Assembly (NCBI GenBank): GCA_034409055.1
Contig: DAOUMU010000411.1
Location: forward strand, 7,571-71,570
Direction: 5' to 3'
Length of the DNA: 64,000 nt
From: DAOUMU01 sp034409055
Lineage (GTDB): Bacteria; Chloroflexota; Anaerolineae; 4572-78; J111
This document shows positions 27,771-37,574 of the stretch, one piece after another. Position 1 is the stretch's first letter; every line of letters starts with the position of its first letter. Made by a program: the position numbers and the translations under genes. Under the pieces are notes generated by a model that did not search any database, was not told where the DNA came from, and saw nothing but the letters and a program-made list of their open reading frames with translations.

Positions 27771-28763
27771 ATGGAGTATGTGTTGAAAGTGTTTACCCCA
27801 AAACTCACCCAGAAATATAAGAAAATTGCGCGTACCTTTGTTAGTTTAGGGGTGCTTATTTTTGTCTTGGGGTATATCTACAATCACCGGGATGAATTAA
27901 CGATTCTATTTACAATCCGCTGGTGGTACATTGTGGTGCTGATAGTGATAGTCGTTTTGCACAGTATAATAAGTGCTGCTCGGTTTGCCAGTCTGTATAG
28001 GGCTCTGGGGGCGGAAATGGGTCTTTGGGAGAGTTTTGGATTATCGAACGTGGCCGGTACACTGAACGCCATTCTGCCCGCTCAAGCCGGTGGTGTAGCC
28101 AGAGCCATCTACTTGAAGCGTCAATATGCTATTCCTTATTCTCAACTCCCTGCAATATTGTTGGGTAGTTTTTTGGTTTCCTTATTCGTCGGTGCTGTTA
28201 TTGTGGCCTTTTCTAGCGCAATTGTTGTGTTTATAGGGGGGGAGGTCCCTCTGGTTCTATGGCTGGGCACTGCCTTTGCTGGTGTGTCAGTAGCATTGTT
28301 CTGGGTAACCATCCCGGAATGGAAAATCTCACGACTGGGCCGTATTGGCAACGTGTTACACCTGTTTGCGGATGGTTGGAAAAGTATACGGAGTAATAAG
28401 CGTTGTCTGATTGAAATAGGTATATATAGGCTATTCATGTTTGTTCTCGAAGGGTTGGGCATTACAGTCGCTTATCAAAGTTTTGGGGTGGATGTCCATC
28501 CTTTAGTCGGCGTTAGCATTGTCGTTTTTACCTCATTTTTGGACATAGTTTTTATCACCCCTGGTAACGTGGGCGTTAAAGAGGCCTTAGTTGGTTATCT
28601 CTCCCAACTATCTGGGTTGACATTTGTGCAGGGTGTCGTAGCGTTTGCGTTGTTACGGACTGTCATGTTGATTACCAGATTTTTGATAACACCTATTGCC
28701 TGGTATTTGTTATTTTTTCGAAAAAATATCCAGATGTCAGTTAGGAAGACCACAATCTGTTAA
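27771..28763 (+). CDS. UPF0104/AglD-like integral membrane protein (lysylphosphatidylglycerol-synthase TM family)
   Basis: About 330 residues with seven to eight TM helices. Motifs 'AARFASLYRALG', 'NVAGTLNAILPAQAGGVARA' and 'TPGNVGVKEALVGYLS' are those of the membrane domain shared by MprF and AglD. Family members flip or transfer lipid-linked molecules; here a lipid-linked sugar flippase role is likely. The start could be the TTG at 27756, ATG 27771 or TTG 27783; I use the ATG. It follows the amidination module in the same direction. Confidence 0.8.
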   Translation: MEYVLKVFTPKLTQKYKKIARTFVSLGVLIFVLGYIYNHRDELTILFTIRWWYIVVLIVIVVLHSIISAARFASLYRALGAEMGLWESFGLSNVAGTLNAILPAQAGGVARAIYLKRQYAIPYSQLPAILLGSFLVSLFVGAVIVAFSSAIVVFIGGEVPLVLWLGTAFAGVSVALFWVTIPEWKISRLGRIGNVLHLFADGWKSIRSNKRCLIEIGIYRLFMFVLEGLGITVAYQSFGVDVHPLVGVSIVVFTSFLDIVFITPGNVGVKEALVGYLSQLSGLTFVQGVVAFALLRTVMLITRFLITPIAWYLLFFRKNIQMSVRKTTIC

Positions 28764-28822
28764 GAAATTGTGCCTGGACCTCAAACAAAATTTATCTCCA
28801 AATATCAATCAGGGTAAAACGT

Positions 28823-30715
28823 ATGAGAAAGCATAGTGAATTTTATACAATCAGAGAGACTGTCGAGAGGATCAGAATCAACTTATCATCGTTAGATAAA
28901 TTTCCTTTGTGGATTTTGCCATTACTGTTCAGTATCCTGTTCTTTCACACAAGAGCCGTTAGTATCACACCCGATTCAGCCTGGTATATAACCCTGAGTT
29001 TAAATCTATATCAAGGATTAGGCTTTCTTGGTGCCGATTGGTCGCCTGTTGTCGCCAGACCCGTTTTTCCGGGTCTCATCGCCATATTTTTCTGGCTGTT
29101 TGGCGTGTCGGTCAAGAGCGCCTTGTGGGTCGTTCGCTTTTTTTTCGTCTTGAATGTTTGTTTGGTTTATGCTATGGGAACCCGATTTTTTAACCGGATG
29201 ACAGGGCTGATCGCTGCTTTACTGGTTTTAACGTCATATACAATTCATTTCTGGGCGTCTTACATTCTATTGGATACGATTGTCCTCTTTTTTCTCCTCC
29301 TGGTCAGTTTATTGTTGTTTATGGCTTTCGAGAACAAGAAGGATCTTTATTTTGGTCTGGCCGGGTTTGTGCTAGGTATTACTTTCTTGACCAAAGAAGT
29401 AGCCATTCTTCTTTGGCCTTTACCGGTATTATTGTGGGTTTTCGTACCTGCCTACCGGGTAAGGAGAGCTTGGCGCGGAATATTAATCTTTTGGGCAGTA
29501 ACGTTAGTTTTAATAATTCCTTGGTTTGTATATGTTCATTTTACTGGCAATGATGCTATTAGTAGTAATCGCACATTTGTCGGAACCTACGAAACCATTG
29601 TCAAGGGAGTGCCGTCGCTGGCGGAAGGAAACGACTCGGAACCATCGTCGGCTTTGAGTCTATGGTTAAGCATTCTTTGGTCGTGGCTGCAGAACTATTA
29701 TCGATTATTCCTTGCTCCTAATTTTGTGCTTGCACCGTTGTTTTTAGTGGCATGGGCCTACGTCTGTCTCAAAGCTATTGGAGGAGGTCGTCCTGAAAGA
29801 TTACTATTGAGTGGGGTCATCCTATTTTTACCAATCATCCTTTTTCAAGGATGGTGGGGATCAGCAGGATCGAGACAAAGTCTTTATTTTTATGGGCTAT
29901 CGTACCTGGCTCTGGCCCGGATGATATGGGTTGTTGAGGGCAATCCTACCCGACACAAAGCGCAGTTGGTTTTTGGATTCAGCATGGCTGTTGTATGTAT
30001 TGCTATCCAAATTTGGGTAGGGAGAACAGGATTGGTTCGTATTTTGCCGGACATAAGTTTTGGTAGAAATGATTGGGCAGAGGTCGGTTGGCACGAAGAG
30101 CCGGTTCAGGCAGCCGGTGAATGGCTGAGGGAAAATACGGCGCCTGGTGAGGCAATCTTGATGGATTGGCATTTGGCCAACTCGATCTATTTTTACTCAG
30201 ACGCGCGACAGCCGATTTACCAAATATCGTATGTCTCTTCTCGGGATATAGACTCTTTTGATCAAAGCTCTTTAGCTCCGGTTCTGTTTGTTTGGCCATA
30301 CTACGGTCGAACGTACCCGTCTAATCCATTGATGGCTCTCTCAGAACCACAATTTCTGGCTCAAGTTCAAGAATTGGATATAAAATACGTCATTGTCACT
30401 TCGCTCCGAAATTTTTTGACCTTATACTTGCGGGCCAATCCCGGCTTTGAAGAAGTTGGGCAGTTTGGCCAGGGACAGATAAAAATATTTAAGGTTCGAG
30501 ACCCGGTAGCCCCAATTGAGTTTCCAATTCATATCGAGCCAAGAACAATTAAATATCTGCAGGAAGTTGTCAAGGCGGATCCGGCATTATATGAAAGATT
30601 GGTTGAGGATTATCTTGTAAAGAAATTGGGAGCAGACAGAAAGTCAGTGGAGAAAATGGTCATAGAGGATGTTTATGGTATAGGCCATCCCATTGAAGTT
30701 AACCGGATTTATTAG
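28823..30715 (+). CDS. GT39/PMT-like membrane glycosyltransferase
   Basis: 630 residues, about eleven TM helices, with 'SITPDSAWY' (D51) after the first helix as the candidate catalytic Asp of the GT-C fold. The outer C-terminal domain (about residues 420-630) ends in a helical tail. The ATG at 28823 follows GGGTAAAACGT, a weak ribosome site. It is followed by a 79-bp gap and the 1038-residue DUF2142-like protein. Function inferred: transfer of a lipid-linked sugar outside the cell. Confidence 0.8.
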   Translation: MRKHSEFYTIRETVERIRINLSSLDKFPLWILPLLFSILFFHTRAVSITPDSAWYITLSLNLYQGLGFLGADWSPVVARPVFPGLIAIFFWLFGVSVKSALWVVRFFFVLNVCLVYAMGTRFFNRMTGLIAALLVLTSYTIHFWASYILLDTIVLFFLLLVSLLLFMAFENKKDLYFGLAGFVLGITFLTKEVAILLWPLPVLLWVFVPAYRVRRAWRGILIFWAVTLVLIIPWFVYVHFTGNDAISSNRTFVGTYETIVKGVPSLAEGNDSEPSSALSLWLSILWSWLQNYYRLFLAPNFVLAPLFLVAWAYVCLKAIGGGRPERLLLSGVILFLPIILFQGWWGSAGSRQSLYFYGLSYLALARMIWVVEGNPTRHKAQLVFGFSMAVVCIAIQIWVGRTGLVRILPDISFGRNDWAEVGWHEEPVQAAGEWLRENTAPGEAILMDWHLANSIYFYSDARQPIYQISYVSSRDIDSFDQSSLAPVLFVWPYYGRTYPSNPLMALSEPQFLAQVQELDIKYVIVTSLRNFLTLYLRANPGFEEVGQFGQGQIKIFKVRDPVAPIEFPIHIEPRTIKYLQEVVKADPALYERLVEDYLVKKLGADRKSVEKMVIEDVYGIGHPIEVNRIY

Positions 30716-30794
30716 AGTTGTTTAGCAGAGTTGAAGTTGCTTTATTATCTGCTAATTTGCTGGCGAAATTGTGCTCAAAACTTTCGAAGTTTGA

Positions 30795-33700
30795 ATGGTA
30801 TTTCTTAAGTTTACCCGGCGTACCTTTTATTGGTCAGGATATTTTAAACAATTATGGTTCTATCGAGACTTACTGGCTATAGTTACCATTTATGTGATTC
30901 TGGCTGTAGTCTATAGTGTTGTTGTACCCTTAGGTGCTGGTCCAGATGAAGTAGATCATCTGCGCTTCATCAATTTTCTCGTCGAAAATCATCACTTGCC
31001 GACGAACAGTTATGAGCAGACCAGAGCTGGGGTTATGTCAATTTTTTCTCCTTTGTATCATGTTTTGGTGGCTACCATCACCACCTGGGCTGATACAGCC
31101 CCTCCCCCCGCCTTAAAAGTTTTGAGGTATGGTCCTCGCGAACAATTGGTAACGGATTACATTTATGCCAGAAAATTTCTTCAAACGGCTGATATGGAAA
31201 TGCCCTACAAGGGCACAATGCTATTATGGCATTTGAGTCGCTTCGTGTCAGTTGCTCTGAGTTTGGGGATTGTGATTGTTACCTACTTCATTGCTTTGGA
31301 GCTATTTCCACACAAGAAATATCTGGCTGCAACAGCAGCAGCCACCATTGCTTTTTTACCTCGTTTCATTTTTATCAGTGCAGTGGTTAATAATGATGTT
31401 TTGGTTGGTTTACTGGTCGCGCTATCTCTGTGGTTGCTGATAAAAATAGTTAAAGGTAGCGATACCCCCCAAATTTTTATTGGCTTGGGTATGTTAATTG
31501 GACTATCATTGTCTACGAAGTTCTCGGTCGTATTTATTCCTATCGTATTTGTGCTCGTTCTAGCTTGGGTGAGTAAATCTTATTCAAACAGGTGGCTTGG
31601 TTGGACCTGGCGGGTATTGGGGGTCGGCGTTGTTGCGACCATTTTCTTTGGTTGGTTTTTGGTTTATATTGCCTGGTACTTTAATGAGATTGAAACCTTG
31701 GGGCCGGTATTTGGGGTCATCAGCCCGCTTATCCCGCAAGTTGCCACCAATTTTCACCCTATCCAGCTAATATATGCAGGCGTATTTGGGAACAGTTCAA
31801 CTATAGGCAGTCTGTCAGAGGCACGAGAACCGTTTACCCTATGGCTTATAACATTCTTTCAATCTTTTTGGGCTGAACCTCTACCCACAGGTCATCCATT
31901 ATCGCCCCATATTTTTATCGTGGTTTTATTGTGGTTAGGGATAATAGGGACCGGTCTGTGGCGGGTGTGGCGACAGCAAAAACACCAACAGCAAGTTTGG
32001 ATGGTTATTCTCTTACTCTATGTGCTGGCCCTTGTTCCTTTAATTTTGTTCCGCTACTATTTTAGCGGCAGTATCATTGAAACTGCCCAGGGACGACATG
32101 TGGCTCTACCGGCTGCCTCGGCTGTAGGTATTTTATTAGCTTGGGGATGGGCGACTTTCGCCGGCCCGACTCGAAAAAAATGGATAGTTTTTCTTTTGCC
32201 CGTTTTTCTATTCGGTTGGAGTGTAGCTTATCTTTTTTTTGTTAAAACATTTTATCCGCCTGTCCTACCGGTTTACACGAATCCCGAGGTTGTTAGTCGA
32301 GTGAAAAATCAGGTGGGAGAGACATTTGCCGACACGATGGAATTGGTTGGCTATAATCTGGATGTACAGTCAAACCGACTTGTATTGGAATTAATGTGGC
32401 GCAGTTTGCAATATGCCAATGATGATTATTTAATCGAGATTAGTTTAGCAGACGAGAGCGGCCAACTCCAAAGGCAGTGGGTTGGACACCAGGGGGGGGA
32501 GCTTTATCCCACTCGGGCCTGGGAACCGGGCGAAGTTATCTGCGATACCATCCACCTACCGCTGGCTGGATTTGTAGCAGGAAATTACCAGTTGCAGATG
32601 CGTCTATTGCGTGCTTATCGCTGGCCGACGGAAGCTATCAGTGACCCTTTTATCTTGACCAATGTCACCCTGGCAGAAACGCCTCTTCTATCTGATAATC
32701 GCTGGCTAACAGTGCCTACTGCTGATAAAGAGATTAATATTTCTTATAAGTTGTGGCAACCCTTATGGACGGATCTTTTTCGGTCGTCGTATGGCTATCG
32801 CTCTACTATTTCTCTTATCTGGCAAGCTGAATGGCCGGATGATGCAAATTTAGATGTTTATCTGAGTTTAGTTGGTCCAGATGACCAAACCTGGTTACCA
32901 AAAGTAACGATGGGTCAGTTATCTAATTTCATTGTCGAGGCGGGTTGGGCACCCGGCGCATACCGCTTGCGTGGTGAGGTATGGGAGAATGGATCAGTCA
33001 TTGGGGTGGCTGAATCTGAACCGATTCTGTCGGTGGAAAACATCCAACGTCAGTTTGATATTCCGGCTATTGCATATCGATTAGATGCTAATTTTGCCGG
33101 TCAAGTAGTATTGCTGGGGTATGACCTCCCCTCTCGGCGGGTTAAAGCCGGAGAAAGTTTGCCGATTACCGTTTATTGGCAATCACTGCAAACTATGGGA
33201 CACAGCTTGGTCATGTTTAATAATTTGCTTGATGCCAATCAGCGCGAATGGGGGGGCTACGACCGCCGGCCTCAAGATATCGGCGACACCATTTTATGGG
33301 TACCTGGTGAGGTAATAACCGATGGCTACGTTATTCCAGTAGCTCCTGAAGCGCCCGATGGGATTTACTATTTGCAAGTAGGTCTATATTTGCCTTTAGA
33401 GGAATCTGTATTAACGTTACCTTTGATGCAGGCTGGCCAAATGTCAGATGTCACCCACTTAACCCTGGGACCTATTAAAATTGGTGGACCACCACCTGGT
33501 GTGACGGTGAGCAACCCACAGCCACAGTATTCTCGGGCTGATATTTTGGCAGATGTTATTCGCCTGGGGGGGTACGACTTGTCAGTGGATGCTTTTTCCC
33601 GGAAAATTCATTTGACTCTTTATTGGCAATGTTTAACGACAATGGAAAAGAAGTACACAGTCTTTGCTCATCTTCGAGATCGTCAGGGCCAAATTATAGC

Positions 33701-33911
33701 TCAAAGCGATTCACCACCGGCAGCGGGGGCATATCCTACTTCTTTGTGGGATCCCGGCGAGATTATTGTAGATAAGGTGACGCTTCTTTTTCCAGATGAT
33801 GCTTCGCTAGAAGACTCCACCCTGATCGTTGGCATGTATGATTTTGCGACAGGTACCCGTTTAGCGGTGTCCAATGCCTCGGATGACAGTATTATCTTGA
33901 ACCTCGACTAA
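30795..33911 (+). CDS. DUF2142-like GT-C membrane protein with three beta-sandwich modules
   Basis: 1038 residues; the full-length paralogue of the partial gene at the left edge. The first TM helix is followed by 'GAGPDEVDHLRF' (D51-E52). Further helices include 'FLPRFIFISAVVNNDVLVG', a typical DUF2142 segment. From about residue 490 on it is extracytoplasmic, with repeated modules containing 'GYDL', 'PITVYWQSL' and 'YPTSLWDPGE'. These modules recur in the proteins at 33944, 37575 and 16138 and may bind carbohydrate. Likely a glycosyltransferase using lipid-linked donors. Confidence 0.8.
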   Translation: MVFLKFTRRTFYWSGYFKQLWFYRDLLAIVTIYVILAVVYSVVVPLGAGPDEVDHLRFINFLVENHHLPTNSYEQTRAGVMSIFSPLYHVLVATITTWADTAPPPALKVLRYGPREQLVTDYIYARKFLQTADMEMPYKGTMLLWHLSRFVSVALSLGIVIVTYFIALELFPHKKYLAATAAATIAFLPRFIFISAVVNNDVLVGLLVALSLWLLIKIVKGSDTPQIFIGLGMLIGLSLSTKFSVVFIPIVFVLVLAWVSKSYSNRWLGWTWRVLGVGVVATIFFGWFLVYIAWYFNEIETLGPVFGVISPLIPQVATNFHPIQLIYAGVFGNSSTIGSLSEAREPFTLWLITFFQSFWAEPLPTGHPLSPHIFIVVLLWLGIIGTGLWRVWRQQKHQQQVWMVILLLYVLALVPLILFRYYFSGSIIETAQGRHVALPAASAVGILLAWGWATFAGPTRKKWIVFLLPVFLFGWSVAYLFFVKTFYPPVLPVYTNPEVVSRVKNQVGETFADTMELVGYNLDVQSNRLVLELMWRSLQYANDDYLIEISLADESGQLQRQWVGHQGGELYPTRAWEPGEVICDTIHLPLAGFVAGNYQLQMRLLRAYRWPTEAISDPFILTNVTLAETPLLSDNRWLTVPTADKEINISYKLWQPLWTDLFRSSYGYRSTISLIWQAEWPDDANLDVYLSLVGPDDQTWLPKVTMGQLSNFIVEAGWAPGAYRLRGEVWENGSVIGVAESEPILSVENIQRQFDIPAIAYRLDANFAGQVVLLGYDLPSRRVKAGESLPITVYWQSLQTMGHSLVMFNNLLDANQREWGGYDRRPQDIGDTILWVPGEVITDGYVIPVAPEAPDGIYYLQVGLYLPLEESVLTLPLMQAGQMSDVTHLTLGPIKIGGPPPGVTVSNPQPQYSRADILADVIRLGGYDLSVDAFSRKIHLTLYWQCLTTMEKKYTVFAHLRDRQGQIIAQSDSPPAAGAYPTSLWDPGEIIVDKVTLLFPDDASLEDSTLIVGMYDFATGTRLAVSNASDDSIILNLD

Positions 33912-33943
33912 TTTACCCATAAAACAGGATTCTGGTTAAGTCC

Positions 33944-36310
33944 ATGCCGGTAAAAAGTTCCGCCTCGCCCATTGAGGCCAGTTCTCAACCTGCCCAACAA
34001 ATAATATTTGCAAAAGTGGTCACATATGGCCTGATTCTCGGTCTGCTGCTACTGGCTTTGGCTATCCGTCTCTATAAAATTACCTCAGTGCCGTTGAGTC
34101 TGGATGAAATCATAACCATTGCCCGCTACGCGCCCTTATCAGTGATTGATATTTTCAAGACTCATTATTCTAACAATCATCCCCTGGCCTCTTTGTTGGC
34201 TCACCTCTTCTCACCTCAGGCAGATCACTTGTTTATGATGCGCTGGCCCTTGGTCTTGATCGGGATGCTATCATTACCTTTTGTCTATCGTTTGAGTGCT
34301 GACTTGTTCGGTCGAAAAGTAGGTTTATTGGCTCTTCTTTTGGTGAGTGTCTCCCCTGTTCACATTGGTTACTCTGTCATCATTAGAGGCTATATTGGGC
34401 TCATTTCGCTAACGGTCATTTCCCTCTATTTTCTGTGGCGGGTTTTGCAAAAAAATCGCTGGCGTGATTGGCTGGGCTTTGTGGTCACTAACATTCTCAT
34501 TATTTATTTCCACCTGTTTGGGGTGGTAGCGGCGGGTAGCCAAGTGGGGCTGGTTATCCTTTGGCTGTTTCAGTGGCTTAGCAATGACGAGCAGAGCTAT
34601 TTGCCTGTAACAATGTGGCGAATAAAATCGTTGTGGCTCAAATTCGGCCTGGTTACTCTGTTGCTGATTATTGTTTATCCGCTGCTCATCTATTCTCAGA
34701 CAAGTTCTATCCTTTTAACCGAAAGATGGCCGAGCGATTTTGAGGTTTGGGGTGATGGCGTTTTTTCCTGGTCACAAGATATGTGGCCATTTGCCATGTT
34801 TGTCAGATTAATGGGGCCTATTTCTGCCAAAGGAGTGGGGACTTATATCTATTTGTTTTTCTGTTTGGTTGGCCTGGTCTTGCTTTGGCAGCGACAAAAA
34901 ATGTTCGTTCTGACAGTAGTAATATGGTTTTTGGCTCCTTTTATAGTCATCTTTGCTGCGGTCCAAATAGTTGGCCAGGCATTCTATGCTTACGTGCGCT
35001 TTTTACTGTACTTATTACCGGTTTATCTGATTTTGGTGGCCGTTGGCTTCAATGCCTGCCTTAATTGGCTATCGACATTAGCCATCGGTAGAGATGGGCG
35101 ATGGTCAGTCGTTGTCCGCGTCGTAAGTGGAATCGTCATTGTGGGTCTTTTGGCTCTGATAGCCATTTCTGTGAATTGGTATATACTTAGGAGCACGCAT
35201 GCTGATTGGCCAGGCGTGGCCGGGGCTATATCGCGAGGGTTACAACCTTCAGATATTGCTATTTGTGAAGAGCATCAGCGAGGCTTTGCGGAACCAGACC
35301 GAGCCAAACCTTATTGTACCTGGATGTTAGACTTTTTTTTGCCGGAATTGGAGGGATACACGCCCCATTTTCAGAGCAGCACGGATTTTATCGCCAACTA
35401 CGAGCATTTACAGGGGCAGCGAGCGGCGATGTTACAACCCGGTGGGGTCTGGCTGGTGATCTGGCAGAAAATCATCTTTCACCCTGGCGAGTTGATTACC
35501 AATCAAAAGCCGCCTGTTGAGCCTCCGCCACCGTTATCTGTCTTTAAACCTTATCAGGTAGATCATTTTGGGTCTGCCACTTTGCTCCATATAGATTCCG
35601 AAGACACCTTACTTGGAAATGTTTACAAAACCTTGGAATTATTGTTACGAGTTGAGCAGTCGCCCGCCGATAAAGCCCGTTACTATCGCAGTTTGGCAGA
35701 GTTGGAGGCGGTTCAGGGACATACGCTTCAAGCGAGTGAGTTTTTCGAGAAAAGCAGAGGTATGGTTGAGCAAGCTGGTGGAGACCCTGTGTCCTTTTTG
35801 AAAGATACCAAACAAGTCATCGACCGAATCCCTGATGGTCGCTTACCGCCAGGGCATGCCACTCAGGTCAACTATCGTTTTGGTCAATCACTCTGCTTAC
35901 GAGCTTATGAAATCTCGTCGGCAAACTTAAAAGCTGGTCATCCGTTGGTGCTCACTTTGTATTGGCAGGCACTTGCCTTTATAAACGAGGATTATACCTT
36001 CTTCCTGGACCTGAATAATGAAAGGAGGCAAATACAAGGCCGGCTGGAATTTCAACCCTTTGATCGAGTTTATCCAACGCCGTGGTGGTGGCCCGGTCAG
36101 CAGATTGTCGAGCAGCGGGAGTTTTTGATTCCGGCCGACTTGGCCGGACAAGATTATGAGGTGCGCCTCGGCGTCTACGATAATCAATCGTCAGCGAATG
36201 AAATTGTAAAACCTTTGTTTCTGATGTTATCCGAGGCAGATGGCCTCCAACCAACTGGCTGGAAGTTTGAGCCGATTGCGCCTCCGGCTGCCGGTTGTTC
36301 TCAAAGGTAA
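33944..36310 (+). CDS. GT39-like membrane glycosyltransferase with one C-terminal beta-sandwich module
   Basis: 788 residues. The GT-C signature 'PLSLDEI' (D54-E55) follows TM1, and 'YSVIIRGYIGLISLTVISLYFL' is typical of PMT-2 proteins. After about residue 410 comes a soluble region, then a helical TPR-like stretch ('DKARYYRSLAELEAVQGHTL') at about 555-590, then one beta-sandwich module ('LVLTLYWQALAF'). A helical repeat between the enzyme and the module is an unusual addition. The stop is 3 bp before the next ATG. Confidence 0.8.
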   Translation: MPVKSSASPIEASSQPAQQIIFAKVVTYGLILGLLLLALAIRLYKITSVPLSLDEIITIARYAPLSVIDIFKTHYSNNHPLASLLAHLFSPQADHLFMMRWPLVLIGMLSLPFVYRLSADLFGRKVGLLALLLVSVSPVHIGYSVIIRGYIGLISLTVISLYFLWRVLQKNRWRDWLGFVVTNILIIYFHLFGVVAAGSQVGLVILWLFQWLSNDEQSYLPVTMWRIKSLWLKFGLVTLLLIIVYPLLIYSQTSSILLTERWPSDFEVWGDGVFSWSQDMWPFAMFVRLMGPISAKGVGTYIYLFFCLVGLVLLWQRQKMFVLTVVIWFLAPFIVIFAAVQIVGQAFYAYVRFLLYLLPVYLILVAVGFNACLNWLSTLAIGRDGRWSVVVRVVSGIVIVGLLALIAISVNWYILRSTHADWPGVAGAISRGLQPSDIAICEEHQRGFAEPDRAKPYCTWMLDFFLPELEGYTPHFQSSTDFIANYEHLQGQRAAMLQPGGVWLVIWQKIIFHPGELITNQKPPVEPPPPLSVFKPYQVDHFGSATLLHIDSEDTLLGNVYKTLELLLRVEQSPADKARYYRSLAELEAVQGHTLQASEFFEKSRGMVEQAGGDPVSFLKDTKQVIDRIPDGRLPPGHATQVNYRFGQSLCLRAYEISSANLKAGHPLVLTLYWQALAFINEDYTFFLDLNNERRQIQGRLEFQPFDRVYPTPWWWPGQQIVEQREFLIPADLAGQDYEVRLGVYDNQSSANEIVKPLFLMLSEADGLQPTGWKFEPIAPPAAGCSQR

Positions 36311-36313
36311 GGA

Positions 36314-37570
36314 ATGTTCAAGAAAATGCTGGGTAGAGTTGCACTTACTTTCGGAGGTCTTTTTTTTGGTTTTATCCTGGTTGAAATTATTTTCAGAATT
36401 ATCCCCCCTGAGCAACTAAATCTGATGTATGAACTTAATGCTCAGGGTCGTCGGGTTTTTATCACCGATGAACGAATGGGCTGGACCCATATTCCGAATG
36501 TTCGAACCCAGTGGGCTACGGCAGACCAGGTGGAATTGGAGGTGGAAACCAACTCGCTAGGTCTTAGAGATAATGAACATACCTATGAAAAACCTCCGGG
36601 TGTTTATCGTATCTTGATGTTGGGTGATTCGTTTGTAGAAAGTTTACAGATCCCCTTAGAGGATATTTTCCCCACGACGTTGGAAAGTTGCCTGAGTGGT
36701 CGCCTGGGACGACCGGTCGAGATCATCAATGCCGGTCATTCAGTCTACGGGCTCGGCGAAGATTATTTGTTTTATCTCCATGAGGGGGTTAAGTACAAGC
36801 CAGACCTGGTTTTACTGGGCATCTTTATTCAGAATGATATCTCCTGGGACCTTGATCGCCACGATAGAAACATTCTGATTGTTATCGATGGATCGTATCG
36901 GTTTGATCTGAACGAGCAGGGGGAACTTCAGAAACGGTGGCTTAGTTGGGAGAATCCAGAGCACGAGGTTTCGCTCTTGGAACTGTTTTTTAGACGCTAC
37001 TCAATGACCTATCGCGTCATTCGCTATCCCGACTCCAAAATTTGGAGAGAGTATCGCCAGTTTGTTAAATCTATCTTTACCGAAGAAGTACCCACGCTTC
37101 CTGACTGGGGTGATTTTATCTATGCGCGCGATTTTGCCAATAACCCTAAAACGCCTGACTATTTAATAAACCGCTGGAATCTGTTTAAAGTACTTTTCGC
37201 TGAGTTAAAACAGAATGTGGAAAACAATGGCGCTCAATTAGCCGTGTTTCTTATTCCCTCAAAATATCAAGCGCATCAAAGATTCAGAGACCCGTTTATT
37301 TTGGAAATGGCCAATATCTTTGAAAACCTGGACACAGTAGCCTGGGATTTTGAGCACGAACCAAATCGAACTGTAGTGGCTTACTTGAATGAAATGAATG
37401 TGCCGATGCTTGATCTTTTACCGGCCTTTCAAGCTCATGATGCTGTTGGAGGATATTCGCTCTACAACAACAAAGATATTCATTTCAACCGAGAGGGTCA
37501 CTATATGACTCGCGACCTGTTGTGTGACTGGCTCATAGAAAGTGAGCAAATTAACCTACCAGGCCCATAA
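36314..37570 (+). CDS. Membrane-anchored SGNH hydrolase
   Basis: 418 residues; an N-terminal TM helix (about 9-27), block I 'MLGDSFVESLQI', and C-terminal 'NKDIHFNREGHYMT', giving the Asp-x-His pair. It is related to the other SGNH proteins here but of a separate subgroup (similar to proteins that follow ALG-like membrane proteins). Probably glycan O-acyl modification outside the cell. It follows the GT39-like gene by 3 bp and precedes the 37575 gene by 4 bp, so it belongs to one operon. Confidence 0.8.
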   Translation: MFKKMLGRVALTFGGLFFGFILVEIIFRIIPPEQLNLMYELNAQGRRVFITDERMGWTHIPNVRTQWATADQVELEVETNSLGLRDNEHTYEKPPGVYRILMLGDSFVESLQIPLEDIFPTTLESCLSGRLGRPVEIINAGHSVYGLGEDYLFYLHEGVKYKPDLVLLGIFIQNDISWDLDRHDRNILIVIDGSYRFDLNEQGELQKRWLSWENPEHEVSLLELFFRRYSMTYRVIRYPDSKIWREYRQFVKSIFTEEVPTLPDWGDFIYARDFANNPKTPDYLINRWNLFKVLFAELKQNVENNGAQLAVFLIPSKYQAHQRFRDPFILEMANIFENLDTVAWDFEHEPNRTVVAYLNEMNVPMLDLLPAFQAHDAVGGYSLYNNKDIHFNREGHYMTRDLLCDWLIESEQINLPGP

Positions 37571-37574
37571 TAAA

